Below, piece by piece: positions 1-10,829 of a stretch of DNA of 64,000 nucleotides. The stretch is from Batkoa obscura (Eukaryota > Entomophthoromycota > Entomophthoromycetes > Entomophthorales > Batkoaceae). A model generated the notes under the pieces. That model saw nothing but the letters and a program-made list of their open reading frames with translations. It was not told where the DNA came from and did not search any database. Position 1 is the stretch's first letter. The number at the start of each line of letters is the position of its first letter. The position numbers and the translations under genes are program-made. The DNA is taken from contig JASVEC010000029.1 in assembly GCA_030770535.1 (NCBI GenBank), positions 1 through 64,000 of the forward strand, given 5' to 3'.

Positions 1-265
1 AACTGGTATGTCATCCTTTGCTCAAAGTCAATGTAAAGTTGTCAAACCAAAAACAATGAAAAAGAAATTTGAAGATGTACCAGCTAGATGCTTTGTTAAA
101 ACCGAGACTGGTAAATGTCGTATGGGTGTTGAATCCTATCACTTTGACATTGCTACTGAAAAATGTGTTAAATCAACTTTTGGTGGATGTGATGATGGTT
201 GTCTTGGCTTCAAGACTATTGAAGACTGTCAAAATACCTGCAACAGATTCTCCATTGATGTTTAA
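1..265 (+). CDS. Kunitz/BPTI domain protein, 3' part of a tandem copy
   Basis: The window opens inside a copy of the tandem Kunitz gene; only its second inhibitor domain and the stop codon are present. The reading frame is the same as in the complete copies at 1587-2177 and 3499-4089, and protein and 3' flank look identical to the next copy. The domain keeps the Kunitz cysteine spacing (8, 15, 7, 12 and 3 residues between successive cysteines), with Arg directly after the second cysteine at the P1 position. The 5' part lies outside the window. Confidence 0.9.
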   Translation, partial: TGMSSFAQSQCKVVKPKTMKKKFEDVPARCFVKTETGKCRMGVESYHFDIATEKCVKSTFGGCDDGCLGFKTIEDCQNTCNRFSIDV

Positions 266-1520
266 ACTTATTATTTAAAATAAAAAATTAGATTCTTATA
301 AATATTTATTTTGTCACATATTAACACATCAACATATATTAGCATATTATCTTTTTAACTCATGGTTATTTTCTGATATTATAACTTATACTTTTTAGAT
401 TTGGTATCTTTTATTTGATATATCACATTATATAAAAAAGCCTAAATTTTGAGTCTAACATCTAATGTTTTTCACATCTGATAGAACCCAAAAACATGAG
501 ATATCAAGCAATATAATTGTTGACTGTTGGAAATATTCAAAAAAGACTTAATTCGCAATGTCGAAATATATATATGAAATAAATCAGTTTTCAATGTAAA
601 CTGTTTTTATTAAGATATGTTATTACTTTAGCATTTTTTCTAAATAAAGTGGTGAAAAAGATATTCATAGTTCTCTGCGCTAATATATATATAAATAGAC
701 GAATAAACATTGAATTTATAAAAACTTACGACTTGGATGTATGCCTTTTCAAGAATATAGATAAAATATTTATTAAAGCTTCAGCAGAAAACCATTCTTG
801 TAAAATCAACTATGGTTTTTGATTATTAATGATGATAATAATATCTATACCGTATTTTAATATTTTAAAAGTAATTCAGATTTGAGAAATGTAATTGTAT
901 AACCGTATAACAATTAATCTGATTTTAAAACATTTATTAATATTGAATATATTATGCTTTAAATCTTCTCTGCTTGGTTATTTTATAATCGATTTTAGCA
1001 TACGTCAAACATAAAGGTTCAATTTTGGATAAATTATTTTAAAAGATATTCTTAATAACTAATCCCGAAAACAAATGTCAAAACCGAAAAATCCCTTAAA
1101 AAGCAGTAATAGTCCCTTTTAAAATAAAACATCATATAGTTTTGTGTTATAAATATAGTATATCCTATTATCCTATTTCTCTTAGAATTATCATTAAACT
1201 ATAATGATATTATTAAAATTCAACCTAGAACATGTAACATTGAATCGATATGTTTATTTACATAATATTCTTTGTAGAAATTAAATTCTATTGGAAATTA
1301 AAATTACTTGAATTGATCAATTAATTATAAATGAACTCTTGATTTAATAGCGCAACACATAACAATCACTCTATTTCTACTTGTTTATAGAGAGCGGCAA
1401 AACAACAATAATAAATAAGTTATCCGATATTTATTATTTTGGGGATTTGTAGAAAGTAAACCATCTGAATAAAATGCATAATCATTGTTATTTCGAATGT
1501 TCTAGGTGAGTTTAAAATAC

Positions 1521-1530
1521 TATATAAAAA
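1521..1530 (+). promoter_or_regulatory. TATA-like box of Kunitz array gene
   Basis: TATATAAAAA lies 66 bp before the ATG at 1587, a plausible distance for a TATA element with a short 5' leader. The same sequence precedes the next array copy (3433-3442). In a genome this AT-rich such motifs arise by chance, so position and conservation between copies are the only support. Confidence 0.4.
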
Positions 1531-1586
1531 AATAGTTTACACTAATATATAATTATCAAATATTGATAAATATAATAATATCCACT

Positions 1587-2177
1587 ATGTATACTAAAGT
1601 TTTACTTTTATCTGCTTTCTCTTCCATCCTTGCTTCTACTCTTCCATTAATTGAACCTTTTTCACAAGGTGGATGTGCTACTTCTTACACTGGTCCACTT
1701 AAGTTCCATCAACAAGATATAAGTTACAAATGCTTTATCCCTACTGTAACTGGTAAATGTCGTGGTAGTAATGACAGTTATCATTATAATGTTAAAACTG
1801 GTCAATGTGAAAAAGCATTATTCGGAGGATGTAATGATGGTTGTCAAGCTTTTGATACTAAATCTAATTGTGAGTATAACTGTGTCAAGTTTACTATTGA
1901 TCCTGTTGACCCAACTGGTATGTCATCCTTTGCTCAAAGTCAATGTAAAGTTGTCAAACCAAAAACAATGAAAAAGAAATTTGAAGATGTACCAGCTAGA
2001 TGCTTTGTTAAAACCGAGACTGGTAAATGTCGTATGGGTGTTGAATCCTATCACTTTGACATTGCTACTGAAAAATGTGTTAAATCAACTTTTGGTGGAT
2101 GTGATGATGGTTGTCTTGGCTTCAAGACTATTGAAGACTGTCAAAATACCTGCAACAGATTCTCCATTGATGTTTAA
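1587..2177 (+). CDS. Secreted two-domain Kunitz protease inhibitor (array copy)
   Basis: A 196-residue single-exon protein. The ATG at 1587 is chosen because the upstream in-frame extension begins at TTG; from this ATG the protein starts with a good signal peptide (MYTKVLLLSAFSSILAS). Two Kunitz/BPTI domains follow, about residues 48-100 and 137-190. Each keeps Gly12, the Tyr21/aromatic-23 core, FGG before the fourth cysteine, and Phe45 (BPTI numbering). P1 is Arg in both (CRG, CRM), as in trypsin-type inhibitors. Each domain also has a leading cysteine in an F-x-Q-x-x-C motif and a cysteine at position 42. The likely role is extracellular inhibition of serine proteases; the target is unknown. 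The upstream and downstream neighbours are identical copies. Confidence 0.9.
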   Translation: MYTKVLLLSAFSSILASTLPLIEPFSQGGCATSYTGPLKFHQQDISYKCFIPTVTGKCRGSNDSYHYNVKTGQCEKALFGGCNDGCQAFDTKSNCEYNCVKFTIDPVDPTGMSSFAQSQCKVVKPKTMKKKFEDVPARCFVKTETGKCRMGVESYHFDIATEKCVKSTFGGCDDGCLGFKTIEDCQNTCNRFSIDV

Positions 2178-3432
2178 ACTTATTATTTAAAATAAAAAAT
2201 TAGATTCTTATAAATATTTATTTTGTCACATATTAACACATCAACATATATTAGCATATTATCTTTTTAACTCATGGTTATTTTCTGATATTATAACTTA
2301 TACTTTTTAGATTTGGTATCTTTTATTTGATATATCACATTATATAAAAAAGCCTAAATTTTGAGTCTAACATCTAATGTTTTTCACATCTGATAGAACC
2401 CAAAAACATGAGATATCAAGCAATATAATTGTTGACTGTTGGAAATATTCAAAAAAGACTTAATTCGCAATGTCGAAATATATATATGAAATAAATCAGT
2501 TTTCAATGTAAACTGTTTTTATTAAGATATGTTATTACTTTAGCATTTTTTCTAAATAAAGTGGTGAAAAAGATATTCATAGTTCTCTGCGCTAATATAT
2601 ATATAAATAGACGAATAAACATTGAATTTATAAAAACTTACGACTTGGATGTATGCCTTTTCAAGAATATAGATAAAATATTTATTAAAGCTTCAGCAGA
2701 AAACCATTCTTGTAAAATCAACTATGGTTTTTGATTATTAATGATGATAATAATATCTATACCGTATTTTAATATTTTAAAAGTAATTCAGATTTGAGAA
2801 ATGTAATTGTATAACCGTATAACAATTAATCTGATTTTAAAACATTTATTAATATTGAATATATTATGCTTTAAATCTTCTCTGCTTGGTTATTTTATAA
2901 TCGATTTTAGCATACGTCAAACATAAAGGTTCAATTTTGGATAAATTATTTTAAAAGATATTCTTAATAACTAATCCCGAAAACAAATGTCAAAACCGAA
3001 AAATCCCTTAAAAAGCAGTAATAGTCCCTTTTAAAATAAAACATCATATAGTTTTGTGTTATAAATATAGTATATCCTATTATCCTATTTCTCTTAGAAT
3101 TATCATTAAACTATAATGATATTATTAAAATTCAACCTAGAACATGTAACATTGAATCGATATGTTTATTTACATAATATTCTTTGTAGAAATTAAATTC
3201 TATTGGAAATTAAAATTACTTGAATTGATCAATTAATTATAAATGAACTCTTGATTTAATAGCGCAACACATAACAATCACTCTATTTCTACTTGTTTAT
3301 AGAGAGCGGCAAAACAACAATAATAAATAAGTTATCCGATATTTATTATTTTGGGGATTTGTAGAAAGTAAACCATCTGAATAAAATGCATAATCATTGT
3401 TATTTCGAATGTTCTAGGTGAGTTTAAAATAC

Positions 3433-3442
3433 TATATAAAAA
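3433..3442 (+). promoter_or_regulatory. TATA-like box of third array copy
   Basis: Same TATATAAAAA element at the same 66-bp distance before the ATG at 3499, within the duplicated unit. Confidence 0.4.
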
Positions 3443-3498
3443 AATAGTTTACACTAATATATAATTATCAAATATTGATAAATATAATAATATCCACT

Positions 3499-4089
3499 AT
3501 GTATACTAAAGTTTTACTTTTATCTGCTTTCTCTTCCATCCTTGCTTCTACTCTTCCATTAATTGAACCTTTTTCACAAGGTGGATGTGCTACTTCTTAC
3601 ACTGGTCCACTTAAGTTCCATCAACAAGATATAAGTTACAAATGCTTTATCCCTACTGTAACTGGTAAATGTCGTGGTAGTAATGACAGTTATCATTATA
3701 ATGTTAAAACTGGTCAATGTGAAAAAGCATTATTCGGAGGATGTAATGATGGTTGTCAAGCTTTTGATACTAAATCTAATTGTGAGTATAACTGTGTCAA
3801 GTTTACTATTGATCCTGTTGACCCAACTGGTATGTCATCCTTTGCTCAAAGTCAATGTAAAGTTGTCAAACCAAAAACAATGAAAAAGAAATTTGAAGAT
3901 GTACCAGCTAGATGCTTTGTTAAAACCGAGACTGGTAAATGTCGTATGGGTGTTGAATCCTATCACTTTGACATTGCTACTGAAAAATGTGTTAAATCAA
4001 CTTTTGGTGGATGTGATGATGGTTGTCTTGGCTTCAAGACTATTGAAGACTGTCAAAATACCTGCAACAGATTCTCCATTGATGTTTAA
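3499..4089 (+). CDS. Secreted two-domain Kunitz protease inhibitor (last array copy)
   Basis: Encodes the same 196-residue protein as the copy at 1587-2177, with signal peptide and two Kunitz domains, P1 Arg in both. The differences seen lie just after the stop codon, where a T-to-C change and then increasing divergence mark the end of the homogenised block. The ATG at 3499 is used rather than the in-frame TTG at 3475. This is the downstream border of the array. Confidence 0.9.
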   Translation: MYTKVLLLSAFSSILASTLPLIEPFSQGGCATSYTGPLKFHQQDISYKCFIPTVTGKCRGSNDSYHYNVKTGQCEKALFGGCNDGCQAFDTKSNCEYNCVKFTIDPVDPTGMSSFAQSQCKVVKPKTMKKKFEDVPARCFVKTETGKCRMGVESYHFDIATEKCVKSTFGGCDDGCLGFKTIEDCQNTCNRFSIDV

Positions 4090-4127
4090 ACCTATTATTT
4101 AAAATAAAAAATTAGATTCTCATAAAT

Positions 4128-5759
4128 ATTTATTTTCACATATATTATTAGATTGACTTTTTAATTTATGGTACTATTTTGAATTCTTAATCTATGTTCT
4201 TTTTGTATAAGTTGTAGTGTCTATTTGATATTCTATATTTTACTAGATTTAATTTTCGATTTCACAGTTAGAGTTTCATGTTAATATAATATACAAACCA
4301 TGGCCTATTAAATAGTAGTTATTAGATTATAAACTATATATATCCAAACTAAGTTGCTTTTGTTGATACATCTTTCAAGGAATATATGACTATTTTTATT
4401 TTTGTTTTTATTTAATATTTATATAAAGTAAAAGTTAAAGTTAAAGGGACTGATATCCATCAATACTAATAAACAATTCAATAAGAGGAATTTATGATTC
4501 CTTCATAAACTTTATTCTATAAATCATTTCTTATTAAATCTATTAAACCTGACAATTCTTATAAAATTAATGAGAATTTTTGTATAGAGTAATAATTGTA
4601 GCTTTGTCTTTATATTTTAAAGGTTTAATAGCGATATTTATTTAAAAAATACAAACATGTAACGCTATGCTATTTTAAATTATTTTAACACATTAGTTAA
4701 TTAAAATCAACACTTCTTTCCAAATATTATTGTTTGATTCTTTTATTCTCTTATGTTTTTTGTAATCACTCTTAACATGTCAAAAATAAGGGTTCAAATT
4801 TGGATAAATTGTCTTATAGAGTTATTCTCACATTTTGTTCAAAATGGAACAACGTCAAAACAGGAAGCGTTTTAAAATAGAATAGCAATTTCTTTTAAAA
4901 TTTAATAAAATTTAATTAAACATGGAGCTGGGGACTTTTGTTATTTTTTAGCTTTTGATTGATATCATCCATTAAATACATTATGTTGTATTCAATGCAA
5001 ATTATGACTCCACAGCTTTACATTCTATCCATGCTAACATATTACACAAATTTTCAACCATTGAAAAATACAGGTTAGTTTTTTCCTATTATCTTAATAA
5101 AGCTAATAGTTATTTAAAATACTAAAACAACATGTGCCATTTTTAAAAACGTAAAAAACAGAAGGTCTTTGTGCCTTTATCAACTGAAAGATTATAATAG
5201 TTGCGAGGGTTAGATTACATAGAGCTTATTTAAACAGTAAACCCATTTCACAAAAGGATATGAGTTTGTTCGCAATATCATGGTACACATCGTTTTTTTT
5301 GTTTATTGATCTAGTTAATAATTTGAACCAGTTTTAAGCTTTTAAAGTGATAACTTGAACAAAAAATATATTAAGCATGAGGTAGCATTTTATTAGTATG
5401 TTATTAAACACTGTTACAACAAGCGATTGGACCTTTCAATCAATCTGTTGTTGATGATTTAATCTCGAATTCTTCTATCTAAGCTTCTTTAAAAGTTTTG
5501 AATTTCATAAATCTGTCTTATGTTATAAATTTTAAATCTTTAGCCCCTTTTCCATTTTAGTTCTTAGTTAGAAAGCAGGGACCATTTAACATTTTGGTAA
5601 ATTTTTATCTCTAACAATGTTTCTCAAGTGGATAAACAGGATTGAATCTTCTTTACATAATAGCTATACATTAATATTTACTTTGTTTTTTTTGTCTATG
5701 GACTTTTATATTTTGTATTGTTTTTATAGTATACTTTTTTATTGGCAGGATCAGAGTTT
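4128..5759. other. Gene-free region beginning with a diverged array spacer
   Basis: No convincing coding sequence. The first 800 bp or so align by eye with the array spacer (for example the stretch near 4780-4880 with that near 1000-1110), but with many substitutions and length changes. This looks like an older duplicate of the same spacer that lost its gene. The remainder to 5759 is plain AT-rich sequence in which I see nothing. Confidence 0.5.
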
Positions 5760-5766
5760 TCCATAG

Positions 5767-6240
5767 CTATTTCAATATTAAAGTCTTATATAATATTAAA
5801 TAAGTATCAATTAAGTTACTGCCGCCAAGGTCATAATTTTTGGATATAGTAAATTCAAATTCTGCTATAGTTTTGTTAAAAAGTGATAAATGATCTGAGA
5901 TTAATATTTTTGATAGCTTTATTAATCTATATTTTATCTGTTCTTCTGAGGAGGCATCTTCGATATCCAGTACAGCCTCCTTAATTTTTTCTGACATAAA
6001 GTTATGGATCTTTTCTCTCGAGTTCAAATATGTTTCTCTACTAGAATTCTGCAGCCAATACTATGCTTAGTAAGTTTTTCATAGCTAAAATTTGATCCAA
6101 ATTCGGCTACTAGGCCAACACCGTCATCCTTTAACTCAAGTATTTTAGACTCTTTTAACACTTACAATATTAAGTCATTGGTATCCTTCCCAGCTTGATA
6201 TCTTGATGGAATAAAATCTTATTAACAGTTAAGTTCACCA
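5767..6240 (-). pseudogene. Eroded coding sequence, unrecognised
   Basis: An 86-codon frame (6027-5767) is preceded upstream on the same strand by further coding-like sequence, separated by in-frame stops. The upstream piece reads ILELKDDGVGLVAEFG near 6150-6100. The composition is less biased than random AT-rich sequence, with charged helices such as SEEQIKYRLIKLSKIL. No family was recognised. A spliced gene is possible, but no clear donor/acceptor pair removes the stops, so a decayed gene is more likely. Confidence 0.4.
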
Positions 6241-7430
6241 TTACAAATAGGGCTCAATTAAACATTGTTAATATTTACACCCCCATGATTATATGCAACA
6301 TTCAATTTTAAAATTTAATAAACTAAAAATTTGTTGTACTTTAAGGGTCTGGGTTAAAATTCAGTAAAACTTAAACAGCTGACTAAAATTGTAAATCAAA
6401 TTTTTCTAGTTTGATTTTGGAATCAAACAAGAGAATGGCTATTTTTTTAGTGTTTATATTTAATCTGCCAAATTTACAAAGAATCAACTAGAAATAAATC
6501 AAATTTGGATGTAACTAATCCATATTAATCTAAATAATATTCCAGTGGTAGTTTATGTTAGATGTACCTTTACTTTAACATATAAAGCAAAATGAATGAT
6601 AGAGTAAACATACCATGTTTAATTAGCGCTAATAACCAAGTCAATCAATAAAATTTAAGCTATTACATCAGAATTCGTATGGAAACCATTCTTTAGCTAG
6701 TTTGCTCAAGTTTATTATTTCTTAAACTTCAATTGAGGATGTCGTTTTATCTTTCAATGTTCTATATACCTTTAAGCTTATTATTTAATACAATATACAA
6801 CTTAAACTATTAAACCTCATCTTATAAAATTTGTACAGTAATAATAGTATTACATTCATATTCTATTTGATACTTTAAAGCGGTTTCCATTCAACCGATG
6901 TAAATATGAATACATATACAATGTGAAATCATTGCAGAATATTTATTAACTATTGGATATAGAGTTTTATATAATATTGACTAGATCTTTCTATTCTTTT
7001 GTTACTATTTTAGCTGAAACATTAACACACGTCAAAATACCCAATTTTCATTATAGATAAACTATTTTAAAAAAATATTCTTAATATTTAATTCTAATAA
7101 AATAAGTCAATATTAAAATAACCTGATAAAGTAATTGGTACTTGATTAACATAACCACCTTTATTCTTGTAATAAAATACTCTAGTTCAATTGCCCAGAA
7201 CTTCATGATACTACAACAAGCTATAAAGCCTTAATTAAATTCAATGTAGTATATGCAACATTGAAATAATATATGTACATATATATTGTTCTTTATAAAA
7301 ATAAAGTTTTAATTATAATTAAAATTCCTCAAATATCTTACTTGATTTTAGTTACTTTTTTGGATATAACGGCGTAACTCGTAACATCCACTACATTTAT
7401 AAATATCAAGTAAGTAGCAAAAGCGGTAAC

Positions 7431-7462
<32 letters not shown>

Positions 7463-7574
7463 GCAAATAATAGCAACATTTTGTATTTTAAAGATACAAA
7501 AATAGAAAACAAAATGAATAACATAGAGCGATAATATTTATTTTAAGTGCTCTTGGTGGGCTAAAAACACTATA
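6241..7574. other. Gene-free region with a second diverged array spacer and a microsatellite
   Basis: From about 6860 to 7450 the sequence resembles the Kunitz array spacer (compare 7010-7130 with 1000-1120, and 7255-7350 with 1235-1320). It is strongly diverged and has no inhibitor gene attached. An (ATA)n microsatellite of about 30 bp occupies 7432-7461. The stretch ends at the transposon terminus at 7575. Confidence 0.45.
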
Positions 7575-7956
7575 TGGAGGTGTCCGAATTGGTTTCATTT
7601 TTTTATCCAATTTTTAAATATTTATATTTTAAAGGCTTTGCTTAAAATTCTATAAAAATAAATTCTTTATTAAAAGCCAAAAGTACTCGACACAGTTTTA
7701 AATTATTTTGTTATAATTTATATTGTTAATTAGCGGAATTTTTATTAAATTTAATATAAATTTCTGGATTAGCAAAGATTTTACTAATATAGCCTGTATA
7801 GTGATATTAGTCAAAGTTGTAATATGTAAATAAATATATACTTTTATATAACTTTATTAAGAAATATTTATTATTAACTGTTTTATATTTAACACTGCAG
7901 ATTTGCTATCAAATGAATAGATTATTTTAATGTTATAATTACATTATTAATATATC

Positions 7957-8098
7957 GCTAAGTTAATAAATAGCTGCATGGGAGGGAGTGGTTAGCCCCA
8001 AAACTATAATTAACCATCCCTATGTAATACAAGCAGTATAATAATAGTTTTTACTTATTATTACAACTACTTGCTCTTTGACTATTTATTAACTTAGC
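7957..8098. mobile_element. MITE family 2, about 140 bp
   Basis: The ends form a perfect inverted repeat of about 17 bp: GCTAAGTTAATAAATAG at the left and its complement at the right. No coding capacity. A second copy at 11135-11275 sits at the same place in the second transposon-end copy, so it was probably part of the ancestral transposon arm when that arm was duplicated. Confidence 0.6.
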
Positions 8099-8108
8099 TA
8101 TCAATAAT

Positions 8109-9914
8109 TTAAGTGATATCAACATTTAATAATTGATTTCTATCATCTAATAAGCTACTTACTTGCTTACTAAATATTGAAACTTTTAAATTCTCAGTTA
8201 TTTTTGTAAGATAAGCTGGGGTTGACCTTTTAATTTTTCTATCCTCTATAGATTCTATAACTTTAATTGAAATTATATCGCTTTTTTTTGATCTATCAGA
8301 TACTGGATAACAGTGTAGTTTTTCACCACGTTTAATAAAATGTAAATACTCTTTAATATCTTTTATTTTTATTATTATTATTATATCTTTGTTTCTTTCA
8401 TACTTTTTAAAAATTATATTTATTTGCCCATTATTGACAGTTGAGTTATTAAATCTATTATTTTCACAAATAAAAATCTCAAATTTTAAAATTGATTGAT
8501 CAATATCTTCTATTTTACCTGATGCTTCAAGATTATCTTTCCACTGTGAAAGATTTCCAAAATGTCCGTCAACTATACTTTTTCCATGATGCTCAGCAAA
8601 AAAATTAAGATCAATATTTAAACTACTATTTATTTTATAAATTTCTTCAAATATATAATGTAAAAACTCTTGAGATTTAAAATGATATCCTGTATCTGCC
8701 CATATATTAATTTTTATAAACTTTTTAAATAAAGGCTCTTTAGATATCAAATCAATTAAACAATCTCCTGCATATGCTGAATCATGATTTAATATTTCAG
8801 ATAAATAATCAAAATAAATTTTGCCTATTGTTTTATCATTTTTTAAATATAAAATGCTAAACCCTAATACTGATATAGCTTGTTTATTATAATGATCTAA
8901 ATTTATTGGATCTGGTCTTGTTCCTATTTCCATATTTTGTTTAAAGTCTAAAATTATTATACAACTTCTATTATTTAATTTTTCAATAGTTTCATTATGT
9001 TTTTTTGAGTATCAACACAAAATTTATGTAATTTATATAACCTTTTTTCTTTATTAAAAGATTCCTCTATCTCTGCTTTATTTTCTGTCGCTGTATTTAT
9101 TTTATTTTCAAATAACTTTTTTCTAACTGTATACTGGGCACATATGGGGATGTATTTTTTTGTTTAAGAATTTTACTAACAATCTTTCCACTCAAATAGC
9201 GTTTAAAAAATGGAAAAAATAATGAAACCAAAAAAAACACCCCCATATATTACATAAATCTGTTTTTCTTGCTGGGTTTTTAAGATTATTTGGTATATAT
9301 TTAAAAAATGTTGACCTAGCTACTGCTTTATCTTTTAAATCATTAAAATATTTACTGTATATCATTCTTCTACTTTTATTTAATATATATATATTATCTG
9401 ACGAATATTTATTATCATTATTTTTTTTATTAAATCTTGATGAAATAGTTGAATTATTAAGTAAATATTGTATAATAATCTCGATTTGCTCATCTTTAAT
9501 TTTTTTTGTATTTTTGATAGTGGGTCGTAACGTTGGTATTTTATTATTATTAATTGTTTTTGAATAATCATATTGATTTTTACTTATATTAAATCCAAAA
9601 CTTTTACATTCATCAAAAGAATATACTGAAGCTATGGTCGATAATAATGCTACTTGTTGGTTTTTATTTCCTGTTTCCCTTAAAGCACTAATTTTATACA
9701 TTGCTTGATTAAATCTGTTATTATTAATAGTAAACTTTAATGACATTTCTTTTCCTTTTTTTGTTTTATTATAAAATTCCATAAACTCTGGGTTATTGTG
9801 CATAGTTGCTAAAATTGATGTAAATGAATCACAATGTTCATATAATGTGCTTCTCCCTATTGTATTAAAGTTTTTAGAAATTCCATTTCGAAGTTTAGTT
9901 ATAAAAGCTTGCAT
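8109..9914 (-). pseudogene. Broken DDE transposase
   Basis: The N-terminal part (9914 down to about 9250) encodes about 225 residues and leads into a Cys motif (DLCNI). A MITE lies there, and beyond it the frame resumes with CAQYTVRKKLFENK. After a further frame break near 8970 the catalytic part continues. Three acidic motifs are visible: IIILDFKQNMEIG, INIWADTGYHF and EHHGKSIVDGHFG, spaced like a DDE/DDD RNase H-fold transposase. The MITE and the frame break near 8970 make this copy non-functional. TA target duplications of the related MITEs hint at an IS630/Tc1/mariner-like group, but the motifs do not look like classical mariner, so the superfamily is left open. Confidence 0.6.
9145..9245. 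mobile_element. MITE family 1, inside transposase
   Basis: A 101-bp element running TGGGGATGTATTTTTTTG to CACCCCCA with TA on both sides. Removing the element and one TA restores an open reading frame across the site in the surrounding transposase, which fixes the target duplication as TA. It carries the conserved AAATAGCG core. Confidence 0.85.
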
Positions 9915-10005
9915 TTTGTTTTTATTTTAATAAAAAATAAAGCCAAATAATTATATAATTATATATTATGTAGCTATTGAATATTTAATAAAAAATACAA
10001 AACAC

Positions 10006-10621
10006 TGTGAAATATCGTTTCATCAGCTCTGTGATTGATTATCGCATAATAATCACTTAACTTGTTTACAAAACTAGTTGGAGTATAAAATAGATTTTTC
10101 AACATAATAGCTCAAGGCTTTTTAATTGAATTGTTCCCTAATATGGAGGTTTTTTTTTGGTTTCATCACTTTTTCCATTTTTTAAGCCTATTTGAGCGGA
10201 AAGATTGTTAGCAAAATTCTTATATACAAAAACACATCCCCATATAACTAAAATAGACTTAAATGGATAAGAATAATACGTAATAAGTTACGAACTATGC
10301 AAAACAAATAGAATAGACAATACTATTGTAAAATCTATGTAAGATGTTGTCAGAAAGACTTAGTGGCTTTATTAATAGTACGATATCAGGGAGTAATCCA
10401 ATTAAAAAGCCTCAAGTTATCATGTTGAAGAATCTCTTTTATGCTTCAATAAATATGGATATTAAAAGGAGAGGATGTTATTCCTTGCAATATGAAGTTA
10501 TAAATTCTCGCAGCAAATCAAAATAAGAGACACTGACTTGGTTGTGTTTGAACTTGAGAACACAACTTAAGTGGTTGTTGTGTTATAATCAATTCGAGAG
10601 CTAATAAAGCAATATTTCACA
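10006..10621. mobile_element. LTR fragments in opposite orientation, joined at a MITE
   Basis: 10006-10143 matches the 3' part of the LTR family in reverse orientation (starts TGTGAAATAT). 10243-10621 matches the family in forward orientation and ends in ATATTTCACA. A family 1 MITE (10144-10242) lies exactly at the junction. No retrotransposon internal region is present. The complete family member at 20629-21089 defines the ends. No flanking 5-bp duplication is seen. These are old remnants. Confidence 0.65.
10144..10242. mobile_element. MITE family 1, at LTR junction
   Basis: About 99 bp, TGGAGGTTTTTTTTTGG to CATCCCCA, flanked by TA. It is oriented opposite to the copy at 9145. It separates the two oppositely oriented LTR fragments. 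Confidence 0.8.
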
Positions 10622-10638
10622 CTTGAATAAAAAACACA

Positions 10639-10739
10639 TGGGGGTGTTTTTTTTGGCTTCATTATTTTTTCCATTTTTTGAGCGCTATTTCAGCGGAAAG
10701 ATTGTTAGTGAAATTCTTGAACAAAAAAATACATCCCCA
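10639..10739. mobile_element. MITE family 1
   Basis: 101 bp, TGGGGGTGTTTTTTTTGG to ACATCCCCA, with the AGCGCTATTT core. The right flank is TA and the left flank is CA, so one target base has changed. It lies 17 bp past the end of the LTR fragment. Confidence 0.85.
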
Positions 10740-10829
10740 TATAATCATTGATTTTGTATTATAATACTACTATCTTTATTTTGTTTAATTGAAAATATTA
10801 AAAATTAATTTAATTTAAAAATAGTAATA

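Larger units (their letters stand above)
1..4127. repeat. Tandem array, 1912-bp unit carrying a Kunitz gene
   Basis: Position 1 onward matches position 1913 onward, and the two complete coding regions are exactly 1912 bp apart. Unit = one two-domain Kunitz gene plus about 1.3 kb of AT-rich spacer. The visible array is about 2.2 units. Coding and spacer sequences look identical by eye, which implies very recent duplication, ongoing homogenisation or an assembly artefact. Identity stops about 40 bp after the third stop codon, near 4127, where an older, diverged form of the spacer begins. Confidence 0.93.
7575..10005 (-). mobile_element. DDE DNA transposon, interrupted; right end not found
   Basis: The left terminus at 7575 begins TGGAGGTGTCCGAATTGG next to a TA. 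Related termini recur at 10830 and 11958 with the fuller TGGGGATGTCC form. The body carries the transposase gene on the minus strand (9914-8109). It holds a 140-bp MITE at 7957-8098 and a 101-bp MITE at 9145-9245. No matching inverted terminus was found beyond the transposase N-terminus; LTR sequence begins at 10006 and may have removed it. The terminus strongly resembles one end of the abundant 101-bp MITEs, so this element or a sister is the likely source of their transposition activity. Confidence 0.65.

Noticed and set aside
1563-1586. N-terminal extension of the array Kunitz genes
   Set aside because: It begins with TTG; the first ATG at 1587 gives a standard signal peptide. The same applies at 3475 and at 33602.
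4785-4800. GGGTTCAAATTTGG resembles a tRNA B box
   Set aside because: No matching acceptor stem or A box around it; it lies in a diverged copy of the array spacer that also occurs near 1015.
10344-10526. 60-codon frame starting MLSERLSG
   Set aside because: It lies entirely inside an LTR fragment and is not a gene.
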